Assembly (NCBI GenBank): GCA_018067325.1
Contig: JAGPUU010000196.1
Location: 1 to 5,592 of the forward strand
Reading direction: 5' to 3'
DNA: 5,592 nt
From: Amphritea sp.
GTDB taxonomy: Bacteria > Pseudomonadota > Gammaproteobacteria > Pseudomonadales > Balneatricaceae
The notes under the pieces were generated by a model. The model saw only the letters and a list, made by a program, of their open reading frames with translations. It did no database searches and was not told the origin of the DNA. Below, one piece after another: positions 1-5,592 of this stretch; position 1 is the first letter of the stretch, and each line of letters opens with the position of its first letter. The translations under genes were made by a program, and so were the position numbers.

Positions 1-275
1 CCTGTCGCAGAGTCAACTGGGGAGTCGATAGTAATATCTTCGATAAAATCGCCCAGGCTGGAGTCTTCATCGTCACCGATGGGGGTTTCCATAGAGATCG
101 GTTCTTTAGCGATCTTCAGTACCTTGCGGATCTTATCTTCAGGCATGTCCATGCGCTCTGCCAGTTCTTCTGGAGACGGCTCACGGCCCATCTCCTGAAG
201 CATTTGACGAGAGATTCGGTTCAGTTTATTGATCGTCTCGATCATATGTACTGGAATACGAATAGTGCGCGCCTG
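1..275 (-). CDS. rpoD: RNA polymerase sigma-70 factor RpoD, segment downstream of the frameshift (regions 3.0 to 3.2), C-terminal end outside window
   Basis: This is the continuation of rpoD in the reading frame displaced by one base from the N-terminal part. It reads 91 codons without a stop from Gln (273-275) to the left edge, starting [20 protein letters not shown], which is the end of region 2.4 and region 3.0. The His and Glu of PVHMIE are the residues known in E. coli sigma-70 to contact extended -10 elements. Region 3.1 follows, then the acidic [13 protein letters not shown] stretch of the region 3.2 finger, which enters the RNA polymerase active-site cleft. By comparison with the 613-residue E. 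coli protein, about 75 to 90 residues, including the -35-binding region 4, lie beyond the window. It has no start signals of its own, so it is part of the same gene and not a separate one. Confidence 0.93.
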
Positions 276-1585
276 TCGGCAATTGAACGAGTGATCGCCT
301 GGCGAATCCACCAAGTTGCATAGGTGGAGAACTTATAACCGCGACGGTATTCAAACTTATCAACCGCTTTCATCAGGCCGATGTTGCCTTCTTGAATTAG
401 ATCAAGGAATTGCAAACCTCGGTTGGTGTACTTTTTAGCAATAGAGATAACCAGACGCAGGTTGGCTTCAACCATCTCTTTCTTCGCCCGGCGAGCACGA
501 GCTTCACCGATCGACATACGTCGGTTAACTTCTTTTATCTCGTTCAGAGTCAGGTGGATATCGTGTTCTGATTGAACCAGTTTTTTCTGAGCTCTGCGAA
601 GTTCGATTTCGTGGCGCTTAAGTATGCGTGCATACTCAGAATCAGAATTGATCAGAGCATCGAGCCATTCACTGTTAGTTTCGTTGCCCGGGAACTCTTT
701 GATGAACTGACGACGCGGCATTTTGGCGCGTTGAGTACAGATCTGCATGATCATCCGTTCTTGTTTACGGATGTTTTCAATTGAGCTGCGAACATTGGTA
801 ACCAGCATATCGTAATAGCGTGGTGCCAATTTAATCGGTGAAAACACTACTGACAGCTCAGTAAAGGCTTTAGCCGCGGTTTTGCTACTGCGGCCGTCTT
901 TCTCAACAGCTTTTAGGTATGTCTTATAAGCGTTACGGATAAGTTCAAAGCGGCGCTTGGCTTCCTCTGGATCGGGGCCGCGCTCTTTCTCTTCTTCATC
1001 GTCATCGCTTTCGGCCTTAGCTGCAGCGGCTTCTGCTTGTGCTGCGGCTGATGGAATCTCTGTGCCGTCAGACGGATCGATGTAACCGCTGAAAATGTCG
1101 CTCAGGCGGCCCTCTTCCTCGACGGTTACGTCGTAGGCAGTCAGGATGGCTTCCACAGATCCAGGGAAAGCGGCCAGACCAGACATGACTTCACGCAGGC
1201 CTTCTTCGATCCGCTTAGCGATTTCGATTTCGCCTTGGCGTGTCAGAAGTTCAACAGTACCCATTTCACGCATATACATGCGCACAGGGTCGGTCGTTCG
1301 GCCGGCGTCTGATTCGACGGCAGCCAGAGCGGCGACGGCTTCTTCATCTGCTTCAACTTCTGCAGTGTCGCCTTCTGTCATCCGCAGGGTTTCTGCGTCA
1401 GGGGCAACTTCGGTGACCGAGATGCCCATGTCGTTGATCATACGGATGATGTCTTCGACTTGATCCGGATCGGCGATGTCTTGTGGCAGGTGGTCATTAA
1501 CTTCAGCATAAGTAAGGTAGCCTTGCTCCTTACCCCGTGCGATCAGTTCCTTGAGGCGTGACTGCTGCTGGGAGGTATCTGACAT
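242..1585 (-). CDS. rpoD: RNA polymerase sigma-70 factor RpoD, N-terminal part, frame broken by a one-base deletion
   Basis: This is the primary sigma factor, which directs RNA polymerase to housekeeping promoters. The open frame has 447 codons. Residues 1-437 match RpoD: region 1.1 at about 1-80, region 1.2 at about 96-130 ([20 protein letters not shown]), the proteobacterial non-conserved region at about 131-355 with an acidic run near 193-200, and regions 2.1-2.4 at about 360-437. Region 2 includes the core-binding and -10-melting motifs ([28 protein letters not shown]). After Asp437 the frame gives ten unrelated residues and a stop. The expected GAC CAG is read as GACAG, one C short, and the normal sequence resumes in the next frame. 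The ATG at 1583-1585 fits the family N-terminus and has GAAGGG five bases upstream. dnaG lies 219 bases upstream. Loss of region 4 would be lethal if real, so a sequencing or assembly error is the likeliest cause. Confidence 0.95.
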   Translation of the reverse strand: MSDTSQQQSRLKELIARGKEQGYLTYAEVNDHLPQDIADPDQVEDIIRMINDMGISVTEVAPDAETLRMTEGDTAEVEADEEAVAALAAVESDAGRTTDPVRMYMREMGTVELLTRQGEIEIAKRIEEGLREVMSGLAAFPGSVEAILTAYDVTVEEEGRLSDIFSGYIDPSDGTEIPSAAAQAEAAAAKAESDDDEEEKERGPDPEEAKRRFELIRNAYKTYLKAVEKDGRSSKTAAKAFTELSVVFSPIKLAPRYYDMLVTNVRSSIENIRKQERMIMQICTQRAKMPRRQFIKEFPGNETNSEWLDALINSDSEYARILKRHEIELRRAQKKLVQSEHDIHLTLNEIKEVNRRMSIGEARARRAKKEMVEANLRLVISIAKKYTNRGLQFLDLIQEGNIGLMKAVDKFEYRRGYKFSTYATWWIRQAITRSIADRRALFVFQYI

Positions 1586-1628
1586 AGTTGCCCTTCAATG
1601 ATGACAAAAGTGGAAAAATTAGCCCGAC

Positions 1629-1657
1629 ATTATAGCGATTGTGGGTACTGAATTCTA
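1629..1657 (-). promoter_or_regulatory. Candidate sigma-70 promoter proximal to rpoD
   Basis: On the minus strand there is a perfect -10 hexamer TATAAT (1629-1634), 17 bases downstream of a weak -35, TAGAAT (1652-1657, three of six matches to TTGACA). No TG extended -10 is present. Transcription would begin near 1622 and give an rpoD leader of about 37 bases carrying the GAAGGG ribosome binding site. The spacing and the perfect -10 support it, while the poor -35 and the AT-rich surroundings weaken it. A promoter here would let rpoD be transcribed apart from rpsU and dnaG. Confidence 0.42.
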
Positions 1658-1766
1658 CAGACTGCAGGTGCTTATACGGATATTTCATCTATAAAAAATA
1701 GACTATATTTCAATGTACTGGGAAAGAAATATGAAAATACCGTTTTAGCTTGCTCTGTAGCTGAGT

Positions 1767-1793
1767 AAGTGGGGGTGAATTAAGAAATTTCAA
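1767..1793 (-). promoter_or_regulatory. Candidate heat-shock (sigma-32 type) promoter for rpoD
   Basis: The minus strand reads TTGAAA (1788-1793), 13 bases, then CCCCACTT (1767-1774). The sigma-32 consensus is close to CTTGAA, 13-15 bases, CCCCATNT, so both boxes match with one mismatch in each core and the spacing is right. It begins 11 bases after the dnaG stop codon, pointing at rpoD, with a predicted leader of about 170-175 bases. In E. coli a heat-shock promoter for rpoD is known within the 3' part of dnaG, so the function fits, but here the site is between the genes. The call rests on sequence pattern alone. Confidence 0.5.
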
Positions 1794-1804
1794 TGGTAAG
1801 CTGG

Positions 1805-3748
1805 TTATTTTTCAGGCGTTTTTCTTAATCGGCTACCAGCTTGCTGCATGATGAGTTTATTTAGCTGCTGTTTGTCTTCAGTATTGAGGTGCGGTTGGGA
1901 TTTGAGTAACAGGATTCTTCGGTCTAGGTGGCGTTCTTGTAGGCGGTTTAGGCAGTCAGTCAGGACCTGTTGTGCGTTATTTGAATCGATAATAGGGGCT
2001 TGATGGGCGATCTCGTTGAGTTGCTGAATCAGCGGTCTTAATTGTTCGTTATCCTGCCAGTCCACGGCTAGGATGCCTGGGGATACGCCTGGGTTTTCCT
2101 GCAGATAGCGGCTCAGCTGGTAGAGAAGCTGTTCTGCATCATCGTCAGAGCCGGATAGTATTTCAAGATCTCCGCAATGGGGGGCCAGAGTCGGCAGGTG
2201 AAGTAATATGGAAACTGCTTTAGTGCTTGGATTGAAATGCACAGCAGAGCCGCCGGGTGGGGCGGGGCGAGATTTTTTATTGCCCTTGCCGAATTTTCGA
2301 TCGTTCTTGTTAAAGCTGCTTTGTTTGCTGTTGCCGTAATCCTGATGGGTTTGTTCAGGCTGGTAATCGAAGTAGCCATCTTCTTGATATACCGGCTCTT
2401 CAGGGTAGTAGTTATGCTCCGCAATTGTCGGAGGGCTGGTTGCTTCCTGTAGATTGTTGACGCTGATCAGCTGTTCCAGGCTGAGTCCTGTTAGTTCAGC
2501 TATTTTTTCCTGCATCATCTGCTTTAATATGCCTGGCTGCATCTGATCAATCAGCGGGAGTGCTTCATTGCTGAATCTGGCGCGGCCGTCCAGTGAGCTC
2601 ATGTCAGCTCCCTCTTCAAGGCTTTTAAAGAAGAAGTCGGATAGTGGTAGTGCTTCTGTGATGCGCTGTTCGAATTTTTCACAGCCCTCTTGTCTGACCA
2701 GGCTATCCGGGTCTTCACCGTCCGGGAGGAAGAGGAATCTAGCTTGCTTGCCGTCGGTAATTACCGGCATGGTGGTGTCCAGCGCCCGCTTAGCGGCTTT
2801 GCGACCGGCCTGGTCACCGTCAAAGCAGAAGATTACCTCTGGCACCATTTTTAATAATCGTTCCAGATGCTGAGCTGTTGTCGCTGTGCCTAGTGTTGCG
2901 ACGGCATAACCAATGCCGTACTGAGCGAGTCCAACGACATCCATATAGCCTTCGACAATAATCAGTCGGGTCAGGCTTTGGTTGAATTTTCGTGCTTCAT
3001 ACAAGCCATAGAGTTCACGGCTTTTATGGAAGGTGTCTGTTTCGGGTGAGTTTAGGTATTTTGGTTTTTCGTCGCCCAGAACTCTGCCGCCAAAGGCGAT
3101 AACGCGCCCGCGCATGTCTCGAATAGGGAACATGATGCGCTCCCTGAAACGATCATAATAGCGCTCCGAATCCTCTTTGTTAATGAGCATGCCAGCCAGC
3201 TCTAAGCGTAGTTTTGTGTCCTTGTCGCTAGCAAGTTTTTTTAACAGATTATCCCAGCCGGGAGGCGCGTAACCGATACCAAATCGTGCGGCGAACTGGC
3301 CGGTAAGGCCTCGGTTTTTCAGGTAGTTGACCGCTGTCTCTTTAGTGGAGTGTTCACGTAACTGCTGTTGGTAGTATTCAGAGGCCTCTTCAAGGATTGC
3401 GTAGATATCCTTGATGCGCTGCTCACGTTGATGATCAACAGGTCCCTGGGTTTTTGGTAGCTCGACGCCAGCCAATTTGGCTAACTCTTCAACGGCCTCT
3501 GGAAAGCTGAGGCGATCGTGCTCCATCAAAAAACCAAGCGAATTACCTCCGGCGCCGCAGCCAAAGCAGTAATAAAACTGTTTTTCATTATTAACAGTAA
3601 AAGAGGGAGATTTTTCTTTATGGAACGGGCAGAGACCAGAATAGTTTTTTCCAGTCCGCTTGAGCTTCACTCGTGCCTCAACAATATCAAGAACGTTGAC
3701 GCGTGCGAGAATATCATCGATAAAGGCTTGCGGAATACGTCCGGCCAT
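1805..3748 (-). CDS. dnaG: DNA primase DnaG
   Basis: The primase makes the short RNA primers for Okazaki fragments and leading-strand starts, working with DnaB helicase at the replication fork. At 647 residues it is longer than the 581-residue E. coli enzyme. The N-terminal zinc-binding domain has C40, H43, C61 and C64 (CPFH and CFGCG). The RNA polymerase (TOPRIM) domain has its metal and catalytic residues in place: E266 in VEGYMD, D310 and D312 in FDGDQAGR, and D346 and D348 in LPDGEDPDS. YLNSPETDTFHK at about 231-242 is also typical. Residues 431-503 form a low-complexity linker, and about 505-640 is the helical C-terminal domain expected to bind DnaB. The start MAGRIPQAFI matches the family exactly. 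The ribosome binding site is poor: AGG lies 12 bases before the ATG. No frame damage is seen. Confidence 0.98.
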   Translation of the reverse strand: MAGRIPQAFIDDILARVNVLDIVEARVKLKRTGKNYSGLCPFHKEKSPSFTVNNEKQFYYCFGCGAGGNSLGFLMEHDRLSFPEAVEELAKLAGVELPKTQGPVDHQREQRIKDIYAILEEASEYYQQQLREHSTKETAVNYLKNRGLTGQFAARFGIGYAPPGWDNLLKKLASDKDTKLRLELAGMLINKEDSERYYDRFRERIMFPIRDMRGRVIAFGGRVLGDEKPKYLNSPETDTFHKSRELYGLYEARKFNQSLTRLIIVEGYMDVVGLAQYGIGYAVATLGTATTAQHLERLLKMVPEVIFCFDGDQAGRKAAKRALDTTMPVITDGKQARFLFLPDGEDPDSLVRQEGCEKFEQRITEALPLSDFFFKSLEEGADMSSLDGRARFSNEALPLIDQMQPGILKQMMQEKIAELTGLSLEQLISVNNLQEATSPPTIAEHNYYPEEPVYQEDGYFDYQPEQTHQDYGNSKQSSFNKNDRKFGKGNKKSRPAPPGGSAVHFNPSTKAVSILLHLPTLAPHCGDLEILSGSDDDAEQLLYQLSRYLQENPGVSPGILAVDWQDNEQLRPLIQQLNEIAHQAPIIDSNNAQQVLTDCLNRLQERHLDRRILLLKSQPHLNTEDKQQLNKLIMQQAGSRLRKTPEK

Positions 3749-3761
3749 AATGAATAGCTAC

Positions 3762-3785
3762 CTGCTGATTATGAGGGTCCAGCAG
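3762..3785 (-). promoter_or_regulatory. Small inverted repeat between yqeY and dnaG that overlaps the dnaG ribosome binding site
   Basis: CTGCTG and CAGCAG form a six-base-pair stem around a 12-base loop on the yqeY-dnaG transcript. The 3' arm covers the first two bases of the only AGG found upstream of the dnaG start (3761-3763). No uridine run follows, so this does not look like a terminator. If the hairpin forms it would limit ribosome access to dnaG. The stem is short and the loop large, so stability is doubtful. Confidence 0.3.
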
Positions 3786-3790
3786 TTATT

Positions 3791-4240
3791 TTAACTATTT
3801 AGGCAGTTTTTGACGAGTTGGCTGATTGCACCCATATCGGCGCGGCCTTGTACCTGGGGTTTGACCAGTGCCATTACTTTACCCATGTCTTGCATGCCTT
3901 GTGCGCCAGAGTCGGTCACAGCGGTATTAACAATAACGGTAAGTTCGGCTTCTGTTAGCTGTTGAGGCAGGAACTCCTTGATGACAAGAAGCTCCTGTTG
4001 CTCAATATCGGCCAGATCATCACGACCGGCAGCGCTAAACTGCTCGATCGAATCACGTCGCTGTTTTTGCATTTTATCCAGCGTCGCGAGAACTCGCGCA
4101 TCATCCAGTTCAATACGTTCATCAATTTCGATGCGTTTAATCTCTGACAGAATCATTCGGATAGTTGCTAAGCGCGGCTTATCTTTAGCGCGCATCGCTA
4201 CTTTCATCTCATCCCTGACGCGTTGCTTCAGTTCAGACAT
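3791..4240 (-). CDS. yqeY: GatB/YqeY domain-containing protein
   Basis: A 149-residue soluble protein of the YqeY family, which shares its C-terminal domain with the tail of GatB, a subunit of the tRNA-dependent amidotransferase. In GatB that domain contacts tRNA, but the role of stand-alone YqeY proteins is not firmly established, so none is assigned. Family patterns visible are KPRLATIRMILSEIKRIEID at 21-40, KQRRDSIEQFSAAGRDDLA at about 59-77, IKEFLPQQLTEAEL at about 87-100, and the C-terminal DMGKVMALVKPQVQGRADMGAISQLVK at 118-144. No signal peptide or membrane segment is seen. The ATG at 4238-4240 has AGGAG six bases upstream (4247-4251), a much better site than that of dnaG. It sits 46 bases after rpsU and 42 before dnaG, so it is almost certainly cotranscribed. 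The same gene order is known from Pseudomonas, whereas E. coli has no gene here. Confidence 0.93.
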   Translation of the reverse strand: MSELKQRVRDEMKVAMRAKDKPRLATIRMILSEIKRIEIDERIELDDARVLATLDKMQKQRRDSIEQFSAAGRDDLADIEQQELLVIKEFLPQQLTEAELTVIVNTAVTDSGAQGMQDMGKVMALVKPQVQGRADMGAISQLVKNCLNS

Positions 4241-4286
4241 TCCGATCTCCTGGCAGTGTATTGCTGTTTAATGCGTGGTGAAGATC

Positions 4287-4502
4287 TTAGTACAGACGAA
4301 CGCGACGCTGGTTTTCACGCTGAACTTTCTTCAGGTGACGCTTAACAGCTGCAGCAGCCTTACGCTTACGGATGGAAGTAGGCTTCTCGTAGAATTCACG
4401 ACGACGTACTTCAGCCAGAACACCGGCTTTTTCGCAAGAACGCTTGAAACGACGCAGAGCTACGTCAAATGGCTCGTTTTCTTTAACTTTAACTGCTGGC
4501 AT
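4287..4502 (-). CDS. rpsU: Small ribosomal subunit protein bS21
   Basis: A 71-residue basic protein of the 30S subunit, near-identical to E. coli S21 over its first 40 residues ([20 protein letters not shown], then [20 protein letters not shown]). The C-terminal half is rich in Lys and Arg and ends RRVRLY. In E. coli S21 binds near the anti-Shine-Dalgarno end of 16S rRNA and supports translation initiation. The frame is open for 14 more codons upstream to an ATG at 4542-4544. The start at 4500-4502 is chosen because it gives exactly the family length and the MPxxKV N-terminus, and because the ribosome binding site lies just upstream, inside the would-be extension. It is the first gene of the operon, with a strong promoter about 75 bases upstream, and no terminator is visible after it. 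Confidence 0.98.
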   Translation of the reverse strand: MPAVKVKENEPFDVALRRFKRSCEKAGVLAEVRRREFYEKPTSIRKRKAAAAVKRHLKKVQRENQRRVRLY

Positions 4503-4509
4503 ATAAATA

Positions 4510-4518
4510 CCTTTCCTT
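4510..4518 (-). promoter_or_regulatory. rpsU ribosome binding site
   Basis: The minus strand reads AAGGAAAGG, ending seven bases before the ATG at 4500-4502. Two overlapping purine-rich matches to the anti-Shine-Dalgarno sequence give a good site, which decides the rpsU start against the in-frame ATG 42 bases upstream. Confidence 0.8.
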
Positions 4519-4543
4519 CTAAGAAAATTTGATGTCTGTTCCA

Positions 4544-4559
4544 CTGAGTTTAGACTCAG
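4544..4559. promoter_or_regulatory. Perfect 16-base palindrome in the rpsU leader (operator or RNA hairpin)
   Basis: CTGAGT, four bases, ACTCAG: two perfectly complementary six-base arms. It lies about 10 to 30 bases downstream of the predicted rpsU transcription start and 25 bases before its ribosome binding site. As DNA it satisfies the CTG-N10-CAG outline of LexA boxes but lacks the CTGT and ACAG core and the alternating AT centre of strong sites. As RNA it would fold into a six-pair stem with a tetraloop. The symmetry is directly visible, but the function is not known. Confidence 0.4.
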
Positions 4560-4577
4560 CTGCCAATAAGGGCCGGT

Positions 4578-4606
4578 ATTTTATTCTTATGGAACTGCAG
4601 TGTAAA
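4578..4606 (-). promoter_or_regulatory. Main sigma-70 promoter of the rpsU-yqeY-dnaG-rpoD operon
   Basis: The minus strand reads TTTACA (4601-4606), 17 bases, then TAAAAT (4578-4583), five of six matches in each hexamer at ideal spacing. Upstream of the -35 the sequence is AT-rich (about 4607-4640), like an UP element. Just after the -10 comes ACCGGCCC, a GC-rich discriminator of the kind found at promoters under stringent (ppGpp/DksA) control. The predicted start is near 4571, giving an rpsU leader of about 70 bases. An eight-base palindrome ACTGCAGT (4594-4601) spans the junction of the -35 and spacer. Confidence 0.75.
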
Positions 4607-4617
4607 GCCTAAATACG

Positions 4618-4646
4618 ATGAAATGATTGTTAAATTGAAGGATAAT
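4618..4646 (+). promoter_or_regulatory. Candidate sigma-70 promoter for tsaD
   Basis: The plus strand reads ATGAAA (4618-4623, four of six to TTGACA), 17 bases, then GATAAT (4641-4646, five of six to TATAAT). Transcription would begin near 4653, about 66 bases before the tsaD ATG. Its -35 is 11 bases from the -35 of the opposing rpsU promoter, so the two are back to back. It is clearly weaker than the rpsU promoter, as suits a low-abundance enzyme. Confidence 0.42.
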
Positions 4647-4718
4647 GGCGCTCTTTTCAATAACTCAGTGACTTGAATCGCTGGCTTTTATCTGTATTTG
4701 TAGTGAGAACAGCAACTG

Positions 4719-5592
4719 ATGCGTGTGTTAGGAATCGAAACCTCCTGTGATGAAACCGGTGTGGCTATCTATGATAGTGAGGCCGGGTTAGTAGGCGATG
4801 CACTTTATAGTCAAGTGGCGATCCATGCGGAATATGGTGGTGTAGTGCCGGAACTGGCCTCCCGGGATCATGTTCGTAAGCTATTACCCTTGGTGAATGA
4901 GGTGTTGGAATCTTCAGGGACAACGGCGGATCAGATAGATGCTGTTGCTTATACTGCAGGCCCTGGTTTGATCGGTGCTCTGATGGTGGGAGCCTCTACC
5001 GGTAGGGCGATGGCTCTAGCCTGGGGGGTTCCTGCCATAGGGGTTCATCATATGGAGGGGCACTTGCTAGCCCCGATGCTTGAAGAGCACCCTCCGGAAT
5101 TTCCTTTTGTCGCGTTGTTAGTGTCGGGTGGCCATACTCAGTTGGTGCAGGTAGAGGGTATTGGCGAATATACTGTTCTCGGCGAATCATTGGACGATGC
5201 GGCCGGTGAGGCTTTTGATAAAGCGGCTAAAATGTTGGGGCTCGATTATCCCGGTGGACCGGAAGTGGCTCGTCTTGCGGAAAAGGGCGATCGTAAGCGG
5301 TTTCGCTTTCCGCGGCCAATGACCGATCGGCCTGGCGTTGATTTTAGCTTTAGTGGCCTGAAAACCTTTACCCTGAATACTTCGAACAAGCATAGAGTGG
5401 ATGGGGTGCTTTCGGAAACGGATCGTTGTGATATTGCTGCGGCGTTTGAAGAAGCCGTAGTTGATACGCTGGCTATTAAATGTCGTCGCGCACTACAGCA
5501 AACCGGTTTTAAGCAGTTAGTTATTGCTGGTGGCGTCAGTGCGAATCAGCGTTTACGTGATCGATTGGAAGAAATGGTGAAGAAGGAGCGTG
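4719..5592 (+). CDS. tsaD: tRNA N6-adenosine threonylcarbamoyltransferase TsaD, C-terminal end outside window
   Basis: TsaD (formerly YgjD, Gcp or Kae1) transfers the threonylcarbamoyl group to A37 of tRNAs that read ANN codons, working with TsaB and TsaE in the cytoplasm. The visible 291 codons are uninterrupted and carry the ASKHA-fold signatures: [20 protein letters not shown] at 1-20, the metal-ligand motif HHMEGH with H111 and H115, [10 protein letters not shown] at 133-142, [19 protein letters not shown] at about 163-181, and [11 protein letters not shown] at about 270-280. Against the roughly 337-residue E. coli protein about 45-50 residues are missing, including the last metal-binding aspartate. 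The ATG fits the family N-terminus, and only a weak GAG (4705-4707) lies upstream. Its divergent position next to rpsU is the same as in E. coli, where it is also essential. Confidence 0.98.
   Translation, partial: MRVLGIETSCDETGVAIYDSEAGLVGDALYSQVAIHAEYGGVVPELASRDHVRKLLPLVNEVLESSGTTADQIDAVAYTAGPGLIGALMVGASTGRAMALAWGVPAIGVHHMEGHLLAPMLEEHPPEFPFVALLVSGGHTQLVQVEGIGEYTVLGESLDDAAGEAFDKAAKMLGLDYPGGPEVARLAEKGDRKRFRFPRPMTDRPGVDFSFSGLKTFTLNTSNKHRVDGVLSETDRCDIAAAFEEAVVDTLAIKCRRALQQTGFKQLVIAGGVSANQRLRDRLEEMVKKER

Noticed and set aside
262..285. Programmed frameshifting in rpoD as an explanation for the split frame
   Set aside because: The sequence at the junction (GCC GAC AGG) has no slippery heptamer, homopolymer run or evident downstream stem, and sigma-70 is not known to use recoding. 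A missing base explains the data more simply.
1146..1463. Plus-strand frame of 105 codons rich in Ser, Arg and Ala
   Set aside because: It is antisense to the conserved rpoD regions 1.1-1.2 and has the low-complexity composition typical of a shadow frame.
1688..1702. TCTAT-AAAAA-ATAGA inverted repeat as a terminator after dnaG
   Set aside because: The stem is five AT-rich pairs with no GC content and no proper uridine tail. At most it marks an AU-rich stretch where mRNA cleavage could occur.
2237..2452. Plus-strand frame encoding a very hydrophobic 71-residue peptide, resembling a small membrane protein
   Set aside because: It is wholly antisense to the dnaG linker and has no convincing ribosome binding site or promoter. 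Its hydrophobic character follows from reading the reverse of a polar, acidic coding stretch.
3784..3796. AGTTA-TTT-TAACT inverted repeat at the end of yqeY as a terminator
   Set aside because: Only five weak pairs with a three-base loop, overlapping the yqeY stop codon and lacking a uridine run.
3978..4271. Plus-strand frames of 97 and 61 codons opposite yqeY
   Set aside because: Antisense to a well-supported gene with its own ribosome binding site. They are Ser/Arg/Ile-biased shadows.
4503..4544. N-terminal extension of rpsU by 14 codons from an upstream ATG
   Set aside because: The extension contains the good ribosome binding site for the inner ATG and overlaps half of the leader palindrome. 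The family length is exactly 71 residues from the inner start.
4996..5393. Two minus-strand open frames of 64 and 68 codons
   Set aside because: They lie antisense within tsaD, which is intact and highly conserved across this stretch. They have no recognisable product.

Overview
This is a conserved housekeeping region of a gammaproteobacterial chromosome. It holds the macromolecular synthesis operon on the minus strand (rpsU, a yqeY-type gene, dnaG, rpoD), with tsaD diverging on the plus strand. The proteins resemble the E. coli versions closely. The yqeY gene between rpsU and dnaG, and a DnaG longer than E. coli's with a polar linker, point to an Oceanospirillales/Pseudomonas-like lineage rather than an enteric one. 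That placement is inference from gene order and remembered sequences, not from a search.

Layout from left to right: bases 1-1585 carry rpoD (minus, C-terminal end outside the window), broken by a one-base frameshift near base 275. Bases 1586-1804 are a noncoding gap with two candidate rpoD promoters, one matching the sigma-32 heat-shock consensus and one with a perfect TATAAT. dnaG occupies 1805-3748. A 42-base gap follows with a small inverted repeat that overlaps the weak dnaG ribosome binding site. yqeY is at 3791-4240 and rpsU at 4287-4502. Bases 4503-4718 are a divergent control region with a strong rpsU promoter, a 16-base palindrome in the rpsU leader, and a weaker tsaD promoter facing the other way. 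tsaD starts at 4719 and runs off the right edge.

The operon joins translation initiation (ribosomal protein bS21), replication priming (DnaG primase) and general transcription (sigma-70) under one upstream promoter. The sequence suggests extra rpoD promoters that would let sigma-70 be raised separately, and a weak dnaG initiation site that would keep primase low. TsaD acts on tRNA (t6A37 synthesis), so the locus as a whole serves central information processing.

I found no previously undescribed system, mobile element, CRISPR array, rRNA or tRNA gene, and no convincing Rho-independent terminator. The points most worth a second look are the rpoD frameshift, the intergenic heat-shock-type promoter, and the palindrome in the rpsU leader.
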